From assembly GCA_016699165.1 (NCBI GenBank), contig CP064963.1, forward strand, positions 3,720,001-3,784,000: DNA of 64,000 bases, in the 5' to 3' direction. This stretch comes from Candidatus Melainabacteria bacterium (GTDB lineage: Bacteria > Cyanobacteriota > Vampirovibrionia > Obscuribacterales > Obscuribacteraceae). Position numbers and translations under genes: made by a program. Below, one piece after another: positions 24,844-33,580 of this stretch. Position 1 is the stretch's first letter. Every line of letters starts with the position of its first letter. The notes below the pieces were generated by a model. The model did not search any database. It worked only from the letters and a program-made list of their open reading frames with translations, and was not told where the DNA came from.

Positions 24844-25626
24844 TTATTTTCTCCTTTTCAAATTGGCGCGTGCGCTTTTTTTGCGATTGCGATAGCCAAA
24901 CGCGATAACTCCAAGAACAAGGACCGCCATTCCTGCTCCCAGAGCGAAAGGAGACGAGCGCATTGATTTTGTTTCTACACTTGTAGTAGTTTCCAAAAAG
25001 GCAGCTATGTCAAGTGCTTCTTGGTGCGTGATCGGGTGATCTTTGTAAGCTGACTTCATTACCCTATATGGTGTTTTTTCAATTCCGTTCACTAGGGCTT
25101 TGCCAGGGAATTTTTTTGAAATTGCAGTTAGCTCTGGTCCCATATTGCCACCATTACCATTTGATTGATGGCATGCGATACAAGACATTCCGCCTTCTTT
25201 TAACGCGACATCGCCATAGAACAAACGCTTTCCTGTCACTAAAGAGGCTGGTTCTTGCTTAATGGGTATGGGTGAAGAAATTGGCGAAGATTTAGTCATA
25301 TCGCTAATGGGCTGTTTTTCAATTTTTTCTTGTTTACGCAAATATGCGACTAAGTCATTTACTTCTTCATCTTTAAGAGGACCGGCGCTTTGTTCCATTC
25401 GTTTAACTGCATTTTGCAGATCTTGTATCTTCCAGCCTTTTACTGAGTCTAAATCCGGGCCCACAAGCGCGCCACCACCAATGGTGTGGCAGCCTGCGCA
25501 CTTATCAGAGAACAGTTTGTTTGCAGTTTGAGCTGCGGCACTGAGGGCAAGCGACTGAAGTATGATCATGGAAGCTGAAAGAACCCAGAATAGATAACGT
25601 TTTTTATTGATCTTCCAGTTAAACAA
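24844..25626 (-). CDS. Dihaem cytochrome c, membrane-anchored, first gene of the nar operon
   Basis: A 260-residue exported protein with two cytochrome c domains (CAGCH and CIACH). They are separated by a Pro/Ser/Lys linker, and a C-terminal helix with a basic tail (GAGMAVLVLGVIAFGYRNRKK) anchors the protein. I propose the TTG at 25626: an AGGTGG-type RBS lies upstream and it gives a Lys-rich signal peptide (KINKKRYLFWVLSAS) ending AAAQTA. The frame is open upstream to 25764 but that part has no signal or RBS. The distal Met ligands lie in KRMEQSAGPL and KTPYRVMKSAY-like segments. Its position before narG suggests it accepts electrons from the cytochrome b/Rieske part or passes them to another periplasmic partner. 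Confidence 0.82.
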   Translation of the reverse strand: MFNWKINKKRYLFWVLSASMIILQSLALSAAAQTANKLFSDKCAGCHTIGGGALVGPDLDSVKGWKIQDLQNAVKRMEQSAGPLKDEEVNDLVAYLRKQEKIEKQPISDMTKSSPISSPIPIKQEPASLVTGKRLFYGDVALKEGGMSCIACHQSNGNGGNMGPELTAISKKFPGKALVNGIEKTPYRVMKSAYKDHPITHQEALDIAAFLETTTSVETKSMRSSPFALGAGMAVLVLGVIAFGYRNRKKSARANLKRRK

Positions 25627-25883
25627 GCTCCCACCTCGGATTGCTTTGTGCTTGTTCCAATTTTTACAAAGTGGTCTTGTTTTTGAATCAGCCCAAGGAT
25701 TGAATTCAGATAAGTTTGTCCTATTTGAGGCGAAAGGTAATACGCCAAAATAGTCAGGATTCAAGATGGATGCCCAAAGGGAGGGGGTTAAAATATCATT
25801 CTTTGGGATGATTTTTATTGGGAAGTCTGGAAGATGACATAATAGGTAGTATAAAGACGAGCTATATTTTCAGGACTATTGCA

Positions 25884-26315
25884 TTGTTTTCTCAGACCGC
25901 AGAATATGCTTTAAGAGCAATCGCTTTTCTTTCTATGAATTTAGATAGACCAATATCCGTGATTGAAATTGCTGAAAACACACAAATTCCAAGTGCATAT
26001 TTGGCAAAAGTACTTCAGTCCGTTTCTAAAGCTGGTCTTGTAAGGTCCAAACGAGGTTTGAACGGCGGTTTCATGCTTTCGAAGTCTCCCGAAAAAATGA
26101 CAGTTTTAGACGTTATAAATGCAGTTGATCCAATCATCTATGGAGATAAGTGTCCTCTTGGATTGGAGATGCATCAAGGTTCTCTGTGTGCAATTCACGC
26201 AAAATTGCGAAGCGCATATTTGGCAATAGAAGATATTTTTGCAAAAACAACGATCAGAGAATTGCTTGAAAAACCAGCTTGTACAATTAAATTGAAGAGA
26301 AGTAGGTCTAAGTGA
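25884..26315 (+). CDS. Rrf2-family transcriptional regulator, second copy
   Basis: A 143-residue paralogue of the regulator at 15620. The start is a TTG with AGGA 8 bp upstream, which makes the protein begin LFSQTAEYALRAIAFLSMN in line with its paralogue. The open frame reaches back to 25818 but the extra residues do not match the family. The HTH is QIPSAYLAKVLQSVSKAGLVRS with wing LNGGFML. Cys residues in DKCPLGLEMHQ and GSLCAIHAKL correspond to C90 and C102 of the first copy, so the same two-Cys arrangement is kept. It is divergent from the nar operon, so it is a candidate for its NO- or redox-responsive regulator. Confidence 0.85.
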   Translation: MFSQTAEYALRAIAFLSMNLDRPISVIEIAENTQIPSAYLAKVLQSVSKAGLVRSKRGLNGGFMLSKSPEKMTVLDVINAVDPIIYGDKCPLGLEMHQGSLCAIHAKLRSAYLAIEDIFAKTTIRELLEKPACTIKLKRSRSK

Positions 26316-26323
26316 ATTTGTTG

Positions 26324-26350
26324 GTCAGTTTAGAACATTTCTAAACTGAC
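26324..26350. terminator. Perfect 12-bp hairpin between convergent genes
   Basis: GTCAGTTTAGAA, loop CAT, TTCTAAACTGAC. The arms match perfectly and lie in the 42-bp gap between the convergent rrf2 and EamA genes. There is no long U-tract on either side, so termination strength is uncertain, but the place and symmetry fit a bidirectional terminator. Confidence 0.55.
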
Positions 26351-26357
26351 TAAGAAT

Positions 26358-27251
26358 TCAAAGCGCTTGCGTGTACTGGGTCAGTATTCCACCGATTGTG
26401 ACCAGCGCTATGCCCGATAGGCGCTGGATATTGAAGCTTTCTTTCAAGATTAAGACCGCAAGCAAGTACATTAAAAGGGGATAGCAGCCGCAAATGGTCA
26501 CGACATAAGATGCCGTCGCCATTGAAAGGGCAAGCAAATAGGCTATTGAGCCCGCCTGCAAGCAGAAAGCCGAGCCTGCTACCCAGCCGAAGCCAGATTT
26601 TTCAAGCACAAACGATGGCTTGTTCTTGGCTTTGAAATACGCGTAAAAGCCAATGGCAAACAAAGATTCCCAGAGCGCCTTGCCGAAAAATAATTCCATT
26701 GGGCTTGCAAAGGTGAGCGCCTTTTTCTCAGCCACGCCCACCGCTCCCCACAAAAAAGACGCAAGTAACATGTATAAAAGTAAAAGCAAAGTGGCGCGAT
26801 CCGCTTTGAGATTGAATTTGGCGCTACCTGAAATTAAAACAACACCGAGTGTAATTAAAATGCTGCCCAGTATTCGCTCGCTTACAAGCGGTTCTTGCAA
26901 CACAATCCAGGAGCCAAATTGGGTAAAAAGAGTATAGGCAGATGTGGCGCCAAGAACCAGACTGGCTTCGCTTACACTCATTGCTTTGAGATAAAAAAGC
27001 ATGGCAAAAAGCACTGATAAAGATGTTCCAAGAGTGAAAAGCATGATGGCTTGGGTCGGCATCCAGAGCGGGTTTATAGCTTTGAGATAAATGAGTGTGC
27101 CAATCATAAATGGCGTAGATAAAAGTGCAATGGTGGCAAGCACGCGCGATGAAGATGCGCGCTCAAGCGCTACTTTGTCGAAAATGCCCCATGCTCCCCA
27201 GCATATTATGCAAAATATGACCAGTGCGTTTAATACAAATGAAGTGGGCAT
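26358..27251 (-). CDS. EamA/DMT-family transporter
   Basis: A 297-residue protein with ten predicted membrane helices in two homologous halves of five, the EamA arrangement. The first half has CIICWGAWGIFDKVAL and SEASLVLGATSAYTLFTQFGSWIVL, the second LLLLYMLLASFLWGAVGVAEK and SMATASYVVTICGCYPLLMYLL. Family members export or import metabolites such as amino acids and nucleotides, but the substrate is not predictable by eye. It starts 18 bp downstream of the HD-GYP regulator, at the tail of the minus-strand set running from 33580. The last six codons share an 18-base identical stretch with the pyrE upstream region. Confidence 0.85.
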   Translation of the reverse strand: MPTSFVLNALVIFCIICWGAWGIFDKVALERASSSRVLATIALLSTPFMIGTLIYLKAINPLWMPTQAIMLFTLGTSLSVLFAMLFYLKAMSVSEASLVLGATSAYTLFTQFGSWIVLQEPLVSERILGSILITLGVVLISGSAKFNLKADRATLLLLLYMLLASFLWGAVGVAEKKALTFASPMELFFGKALWESLFAIGFYAYFKAKNKPSFVLEKSGFGWVAGSAFCLQAGSIAYLLALSMATASYVVTICGCYPLLMYLLAVLILKESFNIQRLSGIALVTIGGILTQYTQAL

Positions 27252-27269
27252 TGATGCGGCGCTTAGCTT

Positions 27270-28439
27270 CTAGTTTTTCTTTTCGCCGGCAGAGATTTCT
27301 TTCATCTCGATATATTCTTTGTATTTTTTGCCAGTTTTTTCGGGGTCGAACACAGGCACGGTGCCGGTTGCTTCCCAATGCCAGCCAAGAAAAGAGTTGG
27401 AAAATTCCTGCGTAATCAAATCGTTGATTGCAGCGGCAGATTCTTCGCCAATAGTGAGAAATGCATTTACTACTTTGGGATCGAATTGACTGTCGCGTAG
27501 TTTTTTCAGCTCTACTATGGCGCCGTCGTGACCGATTGCTTTACGGTATGGTCTGTCTGTAGTCATTGCATCATATGCATCGGAGACTAAAATAATTCTT
27601 GCACCAAGCGGGATGTCGTCGCCAACTAAGTGATCTGGATAACCCGAGCCATCATAAAATTCGTGGTGGTGACGGACATATTCACGGGCTCTTTTTAAAC
27701 CACGCAGATCACCAATAATTTGTGCACTAATTTCTGGGTGCTTGGACATTACTTCTTTTTCTTCGGGGCTCAGTTTACCTGGTTTCCAGAGAATTGACTC
27801 TGGCACGCCGATTTTACCGATGTCATGCAGGATGCCACCAAGTTCGATATCACGCAATTCATCGGGCGAAAGTTTCATCGCGCGACCAATCAAGACTGCA
27901 ATCTGGCTTACACGCAGTGAGTGACCGGCTGTGTAATCGCATTTGGCATCAAGCGCGTCGGCAAGTGCGCGTATGGTTCCAAGCGAAAGAAGTTCCATCT
28001 CTTTCATGGCGTCTTTTAATTCGCCGACCAAAGCAGTGTTATGTTGTTTCAATTCATAAGCTTCAAGAGCGCGACGGACTGTCAGTTTTAGTTCGTCTGC
28101 ATCCCATGGCTTTGTGATGTATTTGTAAATATGACCTTCGTTAATGGCGTCTATTAGCGCTTCCAGGTCGGTGTATCCGGTCAAAAGAATTTTGATACAG
28201 TCTTCGTTCACGTTCAAAGATGCACGCAAAAGCTCTACACCAGTCATGCCAGGCATACGCTGGTCAGTGATAATCAAGCTAACGTCGTTCTCTTTTATTT
28301 TGGCAAGACCTTCCTGGGCATTTACTGCTGTAATTACTTCGTAATTACTTTGTGAGCGCAGTACACGTTGCAAGAGCCTGAGATTGGCTTCTTCATCGTC
28401 TACGACTAATATTTTGTGTTTGAAAAGTAGTTCTGTCAT
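27270..28439 (-). CDS. Response regulator with HD-GYP cyclic-di-GMP phosphodiesterase domain
   Basis: A 389-residue two-domain protein. The receiver (about residues 8-125) has the acidic pair VDDEE, the phosphorylation site TDQRMPGMTG and the Lys in ITKPWD. A linker helix leads to an HD-GYP domain (about 160-345) with AGHSLRVSQ, HDIGKIGVPE, HHHEFYDGSGYPD and SDAYDAMTTDRPYRKA. All HD and GYP residues are present, so it should hydrolyse cyclic di-GMP. This architecture is that of RpfG-type regulators. It begins 3 bp after the histidine kinase stop, so the two form a cognate pair: the kinase senses, this protein lowers cyclic di-GMP. Confidence 0.93.
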   Translation of the reverse strand: MTELLFKHKILVVDDEEANLRLLQRVLRSQSNYEVITAVNAQEGLAKIKENDVSLIITDQRMPGMTGVELLRASLNVNEDCIKILLTGYTDLEALIDAINEGHIYKYITKPWDADELKLTVRRALEAYELKQHNTALVGELKDAMKEMELLSLGTIRALADALDAKCDYTAGHSLRVSQIAVLIGRAMKLSPDELRDIELGGILHDIGKIGVPESILWKPGKLSPEEKEVMSKHPEISAQIIGDLRGLKRAREYVRHHHEFYDGSGYPDHLVGDDIPLGARIILVSDAYDAMTTDRPYRKAIGHDGAIVELKKLRDSQFDPKVVNAFLTIGEESAAAINDLITQEFSNSFLGWHWEATGTVPVFDPEKTGKKYKEYIEMKEISAGEKKN

Positions 28440-28442
28440 TTT

Positions 28443-30605
28443 TTAGGGTGCCGAGTCGTAGATAGATCTGCTGGAGAAGTTCTTTAATTGTTGCATGCTT
28501 AGTTTGGCAGGGATGCGAATGGTGAATCGAGTGCCTTGACCCATTTTGCTGTCAAGCTCGATTTGACCGCCATGGCGTTCGATAATCGAGTGACAAATCG
28601 AAAGACCAAGCCCCGTACCCTGCCCCACGGGTTTCGTGGTGAAGAACGGATCAAAGATTTTACTCTGAATTTCAGGTTTTATGCCAGTCCCATTGTCTGA
28701 AATCGTGACAACTATTAGCCCATTATCAAGCAATGTCTTGATATCGACAATACCGTGTTCTTTCGCTTCGACCGCCTGGGCGGCATTTGCAAGCAAATTC
28801 ATCCAAACCTGATTGAGCTGACCGGGGTTGCACAAAACAGGCGGAAGTTCCGAATAGTCTTTGTTTATAGTTATTTGATGACTGCCGTAATATTGGGACA
28901 GAATTTTCAGTGACGAGTCAAGACCGTCATGTATCGAAGCTTCTTTGAGCTCGGCTTCGTCCAGTCGGCTGAAGCTACGCAGGTTGCGAATAATAGTCCT
29001 AATGCGGTCAGCGCCCTCGTTTAAGTCGGCAATAATATTGTCGAGGTCGGCAACAAGAAAGTCGTATTTGACGATTTCTTTTAGCTCTTTGAGCTTGCGT
29101 TGCTGTTCTTGGGGCAATTTGTCTATATCAATAGAATCGACTAACTTTTTCAGTTCTTCAACATATTCTTTTAAATAGGGCAAATTGCCGTGTACGAAGT
29201 TGATTGGATTGTTTAATTCATGCGCGATACCGGCCACCAAACGACCAAGCGAAGCCATTTTCTCCTGGTGGATCATTTGCGACTGGACTGCTCGAATCTG
29301 TACGTTTTTAGTATCCAGGTTAACGTTCTTCTGCAGCAGATCCTCGTTTATCTTGTGCAAGGCTTCAATCAAAGAAGACTGCTCTACAGCAACTGCCACC
29401 TGACCTGCGACCGCTTTTACAAGTTCAAGCTCAGACTCAGCCCATTTGCGTCTGGGGTCGGTTTCAGCCACTATGATTATGCCTTTAGAAGAGCCGCGAT
29501 AAATAATAGGCTGGATGACCATTGAGCCCATTTGGGCGGCAACGAGCAATTCGCGCACCGGAAATAAATCGGCGTCGTTTTCTGGCTTGTAGTAAACAAA
29601 AGACTTTTGAATACTGCCGTCTTCAAGGGTTTCATAAAAGGAATGATTTTCGAGTAAATATTCAAGCAGTTCGAAATTAAAATGGGTCGAAGATTGATCA
29701 AGCGGGTCTATGTTTTCATCGTCGCCTGCTTCGGTTATAAGCAGTCTTTCGTGTTTGGGATTGGGACAAACGATGGCGCAGCGAAAAACTTTCATCGCTA
29801 CTGAAAGTTCGTTGCAAACTGTTTTTAGAATTTCGTTCAACTCAACTGGACTGCGAACAACTGAGTTGATGCCGTTAATCAAACGCTCACGCTCAGACTG
29901 TTCTTGCAGGGCAAGGACCATTCTGTTGTTTTGTTCGAGCTGTTCGCGCAGTTGATTCGCCACTTGCGAAGCCAGTCCCGACATATAACCGCAAAATCGT
30001 GCCCATACAAAAGCCACACCTATCAAAAGAATAGAGCGTCCTGCAATTCGCGCCCATAGGCTTCGGACATAGACTGAAGCCATTCCCACTTGATCGGGTG
30101 AAAAGGCATAACTTATCGAGTCGGCGTTTTTCCAGACTAATAACCCGACATAACTAAGAGACACAAGTAGCGCTGTGAGGTCGACGCCTTTGCGCTCAAA
30201 GGTATAACTTGCAAGTAAAATCGGTATCAAATAAAGAACATACAAGTCTGACTCAAGTCCGTTTGTAAGACTGACCAGATAAGTTATGGTGGCAACATCG
30301 CAGGTGGCAAGGGCGGCATTTAGTATTTTTAGATTCTTAAATGTGTTTACAGTCTTGCTTTTGACCAGTATCAGCGCGGCACCTGTGTAAGCAAGGCAGG
30401 CGACAATGACACCAGATGTGGTGAGCATGTTTACACCGGATGCACCGATGCTGGGACTGAAAAACCAGAGACAAAGTGCAAGAAGTAGACCACATCCTGC
30501 AAGTGCAAGTCTGAAATGCAAAAGCTTTTCAGTTTTTAAATTCAGCTCTGAGGTCCGCTGAGCTAACTGATTTTGCAAAGTAGAAAGGCTAGAAGAAAAG
30601 GACAT
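28443..30605 (-). CDS. Membrane sensor histidine kinase with GAF domain
   Basis: A 720-residue kinase. The N-terminal ~220 residues hold six membrane helices (for example ALAGCGLLLALCLWFF, LLIGVAFVWARFCGYM), like an integral MASE-type sensor. A coiled coil and a GAF domain (about 250-415, ending AVAGQVAVAVEQSSL) follow. The dimerisation helix has GIAHELNNPINFVHGNL with the phosphorylated His. The ATPase has NLLANAAQAV, ISDNGTGI, FFTTKPVGQGTGLGLS. All N, G1, F and G2 boxes are intact. It is in one operon with the HD-GYP regulator and is preceded by the split TPR gene. The ligand of the membrane sensor is unknown. Confidence 0.93.
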   Translation of the reverse strand: MSFSSSLSTLQNQLAQRTSELNLKTEKLLHFRLALAGCGLLLALCLWFFSPSIGASGVNMLTTSGVIVACLAYTGAALILVKSKTVNTFKNLKILNAALATCDVATITYLVSLTNGLESDLYVLYLIPILLASYTFERKGVDLTALLVSLSYVGLLVWKNADSISYAFSPDQVGMASVYVRSLWARIAGRSILLIGVAFVWARFCGYMSGLASQVANQLREQLEQNNRMVLALQEQSERERLINGINSVVRSPVELNEILKTVCNELSVAMKVFRCAIVCPNPKHERLLITEAGDDENIDPLDQSSTHFNFELLEYLLENHSFYETLEDGSIQKSFVYYKPENDADLFPVRELLVAAQMGSMVIQPIIYRGSSKGIIIVAETDPRRKWAESELELVKAVAGQVAVAVEQSSLIEALHKINEDLLQKNVNLDTKNVQIRAVQSQMIHQEKMASLGRLVAGIAHELNNPINFVHGNLPYLKEYVEELKKLVDSIDIDKLPQEQQRKLKELKEIVKYDFLVADLDNIIADLNEGADRIRTIIRNLRSFSRLDEAELKEASIHDGLDSSLKILSQYYGSHQITINKDYSELPPVLCNPGQLNQVWMNLLANAAQAVEAKEHGIVDIKTLLDNGLIVVTISDNGTGIKPEIQSKIFDPFFTTKPVGQGTGLGLSICHSIIERHGGQIELDSKMGQGTRFTIRIPAKLSMQQLKNFSSRSIYDSAP

Positions 30606-30612
30606 ATTTAAT

Positions 30613-31839
30613 TTACATCAAAATATATTGCGAGGCGCGCTTATAGACTTCTGCTGCTTCTGCAAAGCGTCCAAGCGATTTTAGAGTCGAGCCCCAGGCT
30701 TCATATGTGTCACCATCATAGGGATCTATTTCGGCTGCTTTTTCATATTTTTCAAGCGCCAGTTCGTGCATACCAAGCAAAGTCAAAGTTTTGCCCCAGG
30801 CGTAATACATCTGGTTATCACCTTCATGAATGACCGAGGCTTCGTTAAAGAGCCTGTCTGCATCGGCAAACATGCCTTTGTCTAAATACAAATGTCCCAT
30901 CAAAACTTTAGCTGGTCCATTGTCTGGACGCTCTGTCACAAGTTCGCTCAATAAGTGTAGCGCTTCGTTGTGTCTCTTTTTGGCTCTTAGTGCTTTGCCC
31001 AGAATGAGCTTGGCGTCTACGTCGTGGGGAAGCACATCTAATAATTTCATCGACTGGTGCATTACTGTTTCGTATTCAAGCACAGCAAGCAATTTTTCCA
31101 TCACTTCTTTTTGCGGAATAATACAAAGGGGATCGCGAATAATTGCCTCACGGAATTTTTGACGCGATGCGTCAGCCTGTCCCATTTCATCTAGACTGCG
31201 CGATAAGTGTAAGTGAGCAAGACCATAACCGTCGTTTATTTTGATGCACTTCTTGAATTTTTCTACTGCTTTTGTATGATTACCCAAAAGCGAAAGCGCG
31301 CATCCAAGCCCATCTAGAGCCAGATAATCGTTGTCGTCGTTTAAGCAAATTGCTTCAAATGTTTCTTGCGCTTTTTCGTAGTCGCCAGCGCCAAGGTACG
31401 AATAACCAATCCATAAGTCTAGATCTGGCTTTTGATTAGCCAATCCACGAAGTCTAATTTCGTTTAGTACACTCAAGGCGCGATCGAATTTGCCCAAAAT
31501 CAAATTATTAACGGCAAGAAAATGAGCGATAGTAACATTGAAATTAACCGATATACCTTTTTCGAAAACTTCGCACGCAGACTCGAATTCTTGCAAAATC
31601 ATATGAGTCATGCCTAGATTGGCTCGTGCTAAATCAAACTCGGGATTGATGTCGACCGACTCGAAAAATTTGTCGAGAGCGTCGTCCATTTTGTTTTGTC
31701 TGAAAAGGGTCACGCCCCAATCGTTCAAAACAAGACTGCGCTCCATCGCTCCCACGCGCGATGGCGGCAATTCCATGATGGCAGAATAGTGTCTTATTGA
31801 TTCATCTAATTGATTCAGTTGGAAAAGAGCCCAGCCCAA
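30613..31839 (-). CDS. TPR-repeat protein, C-terminal fragment (frameshifted)
   Basis: A 408-residue run of about eleven TPR units with the usual 34-residue period, ending at YKRASQYILM. The first codons read LGWALFQLNQLDESIRHYS, which continue in phase the last repeat of the next fragment (AIDIDPQYPLAHRN). The two frames overlap by 25 bp. Adding one T to the coding strand near 31838-31842 joins them to one 618-residue, all-TPR protein. A genuine 25-bp overlap of two genes is possible but does not explain the unbroken repeat. The gene is co-transcribed with the kinase and HD-GYP regulator downstream, so it may be a partner protein of that system. Confidence 0.8.
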   Translation of the reverse strand: MGWALFQLNQLDESIRHYSAIMELPPSRVGAMERSLVLNDWGVTLFRQNKMDDALDKFFESVDINPEFDLARANLGMTHMILQEFESACEVFEKGISVNFNVTIAHFLAVNNLILGKFDRALSVLNEIRLRGLANQKPDLDLWIGYSYLGAGDYEKAQETFEAICLNDDNDYLALDGLGCALSLLGNHTKAVEKFKKCIKINDGYGLAHLHLSRSLDEMGQADASRQKFREAIIRDPLCIIPQKEVMEKLLAVLEYETVMHQSMKLLDVLPHDVDAKLILGKALRAKKRHNEALHLLSELVTERPDNGPAKVLMGHLYLDKGMFADADRLFNEASVIHEGDNQMYYAWGKTLTLLGMHELALEKYEKAAEIDPYDGDTYEAWGSTLKSLGRFAEAAEVYKRASQYILM

Positions 31840-32468
31840 TTGCGGTGAGCAAGCGGATATTGCGGGTCGATGTCTATGGCGCGCTTAAAACATTCTATGC
31901 CCCTATTTAGATTGCGCGATATGCAAAGCACTGTGCCAAGCGCATTGTAAGCTTCGGAAAAATGTTGATCGATTGCCACCGCTTTTTCAAACAAGTCGAT
32001 AGACTCAGTCTGCATGCCAAGTTCGAATGCCACCATGCCGCCTTCGTAATAGGCAATGGCTAATTGGGGATTGCATTGAATGGCTTGTTTGAACTGTCCA
32101 AGCGCGCCTTTAAAACTGCCGCTTGCTGCAAGAGAAATGCCCCAGTACAAATGTCCCATGGCAAAATTGCTTTTGAGTTCGCACGCTGTTCTGAAAAAAG
32201 GCATCGCTTCTTGCGGACGTCCGCGCTTTAAAAGAAGCAAACCCATTTGATAATGCGCTTCTGCAGCATCGCGTTTTTGATTGATGCAACGTTTAAAATA
32301 ATTTTCTGATTCGTCCAGACGCCCCGTATTGGCGCAAAGCAAGCCCATCTCATAGAGCGCATAAGCGTCTTGGGGCTGATTGCTTGTGTGCTGAGCCAGC
32401 ATAGAATAAGCCTCATCCAGGCGGTCCTGGGTGACTAATTCGTGTACTTGCTGTATGACGTTACTCAT
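31815..32468 (-). CDS. TPR-repeat protein, N-terminal fragment (frameshifted)
   Basis: A 217-residue run of five to six TPR units with no signal peptide, so it is cytoplasmic. After the start MSNVIQQVHELVTQDRLDEA each unit follows A..LG......G....A...F..A. The frame ends with WAGLFSN after HRN, where a TPR would need LGWALFQL; that sequence is in the next frame. See the fragment starting at 31839 for the other part. It lies 5 bp downstream of mraY, in the same operon. TPR proteins of this kind act as interaction scaffolds; no enzymatic domain is present. Confidence 0.8.
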   Translation of the reverse strand: MSNVIQQVHELVTQDRLDEAYSMLAQHTSNQPQDAYALYEMGLLCANTGRLDESENYFKRCINQKRDAAEAHYQMGLLLLKRGRPQEAMPFFRTACELKSNFAMGHLYWGISLAASGSFKGALGQFKQAIQCNPQLAIAYYEGGMVAFELGMQTESIDLFEKAVAIDQHFSEAYNALGTVLCISRNLNRGIECFKRAIDIDPQYPLAHRNWAGLFSN

Positions 32469-32473
32469 TTATA

Positions 32474-33580
32474 TTAGTATCGAGCTGCTGCGGCAAAAAA
32501 TAGATTTAAAACAATTGCGCACAAAATAAACTGTACCATCCAGAATCCGCATACGACCTGCCATTCGGTAAGCTTGAGTTTGCTATCGGCTGCAACCTCT
32601 TCGAAATGATGGTGAATTGGCGCCATTCTAAACAATCTTTTTCCCTGTCCTTCGCGCGATGTGGTCAGTTTTTTGAAAATGACAACAATGGGCGGATAGT
32701 TTTTTTCATTATCGTATGGCTTGGTGAGCCTGAAATAAGAGAATTGAAGAAATACCGATAAGACCTCCACTATGTATATTACCGAAAGTGGAATGAACCA
32801 AAGAGTTAAACCTCCGCTCACAACAAGCGCGCCCATCAGCCCGCCGATGAAAAGGCTGCCGGTATCGCCCATGAAAAGCTTGGCTGGGTGCCGGTTGAAA
32901 ACCAAAAAGCCAATTAAGGCACCTGCTGCACTTGCGGCAATAATCGCTTCTATATAGAAGCCTCGATACCAGAGCATCACAGATAAAGTGGCAAAAATTT
33001 GGCTGGAAGTTCCTGCTGCAAGTCCGTCCATTCCGTCGTGAATGTTTGCTGCGTTTGCACAAGCGGCAATCATGAATATAGAAAGCGGAAGAAAAATATA
33101 TACCGGGGGCGCGACCTGACTCAATTGAAGATGAAAATTTGTCAATTCAAATGGCAAGAAAAAAGTACTTCTATGCATGATTATGTAGGCGATACCAAGT
33201 ATGCCTCCCAGCGCAAACTCTAAAGCGAGGCGAACTTCACCTTTTACACCTTTGTTGGTCTTGCTTGTTACTTTGGCGTAATCGTCTGCGATGCCTATGG
33301 CGCAGCAGCCAAGAGCCACTACAAGAATGAGGTCGTGACAAATATTTGGTTTTTGGTGGGTAAGGTTAAACGCTGCCAAACTGACGCTTGCAGTAACGAG
33401 CGCAAACAAAATGCCGCCCATCGTTATAGTGTTTGATTTTTTAGCGTGACTGGCAAGTCCGTCTTCGCGCTGGACTTGTTGTATCTGCAAGCCTTTAAGA
33501 CGATTTATATATGCCGGATAAGTCACCACGCAAGCTAGAAAAGCTGCAAGGCAGGTGAAGAGAAGCGCTATTTCAGGCAT
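32474..33580 (-). CDS. mraY: Phospho-N-acetylmuramoyl-pentapeptide transferase (MraY-like)
   Basis: A 368-residue polytopic protein with ten predicted helices. The MraY signature sequences are GIADDYAKVTSKTNKG (the two catalytic Asp), NAANIHDGMDGLAAG (Mg-binding DGLDGL), LFMGDTGSLFIGG and the C-terminal APIHHHFE. It transfers phospho-MurNAc-pentapeptide to undecaprenyl phosphate, forming lipid I on the cytoplasmic face. The length matches the family (about 360). It is outside any division/cell wall cluster: neighbours are a DprA-like gene (which directly abuts its ATG side) and the TPR gene. A related GlcNAc-1-phosphate transferase (WecA) lacks the HHHFE end, so MraY is preferred. Confidence 0.9.
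   Translation of the reverse strand: MPEIALLFTCLAAFLACVVTYPAYINRLKGLQIQQVQREDGLASHAKKSNTITMGGILFALVTASVSLAAFNLTHQKPNICHDLILVVALGCCAIGIADDYAKVTSKTNKGVKGEVRLALEFALGGILGIAYIIMHRSTFFLPFELTNFHLQLSQVAPPVYIFLPLSIFMIAACANAANIHDGMDGLAAGTSSQIFATLSVMLWYRGFYIEAIIAASAAGALIGFLVFNRHPAKLFMGDTGSLFIGGLMGALVVSGGLTLWFIPLSVIYIVEVLSVFLQFSYFRLTKPYDNEKNYPPIVVIFKKLTTSREGQGKRLFRMAPIHHHFEEVAADSKLKLTEWQVVCGFWMVQFILCAIVLNLFFAAAARY

Noticed and set aside
16082..25626. A complete denitrification pathway
   Set aside because: Nitrite reductase (nirS/nirK) and nos genes are not in the window.
25627..25764. N-terminal extension of the dihaem cytochrome c
   Set aside because: No RBS or signal peptide in the extra residues; the TTG at 25626 gives a proper signal peptide and RBS.
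31815..31839. The overlapping TPR frames as two genuine genes
   Set aside because: The repeat phase runs unbroken across the junction when one base is added, so a split gene is the better explanation.
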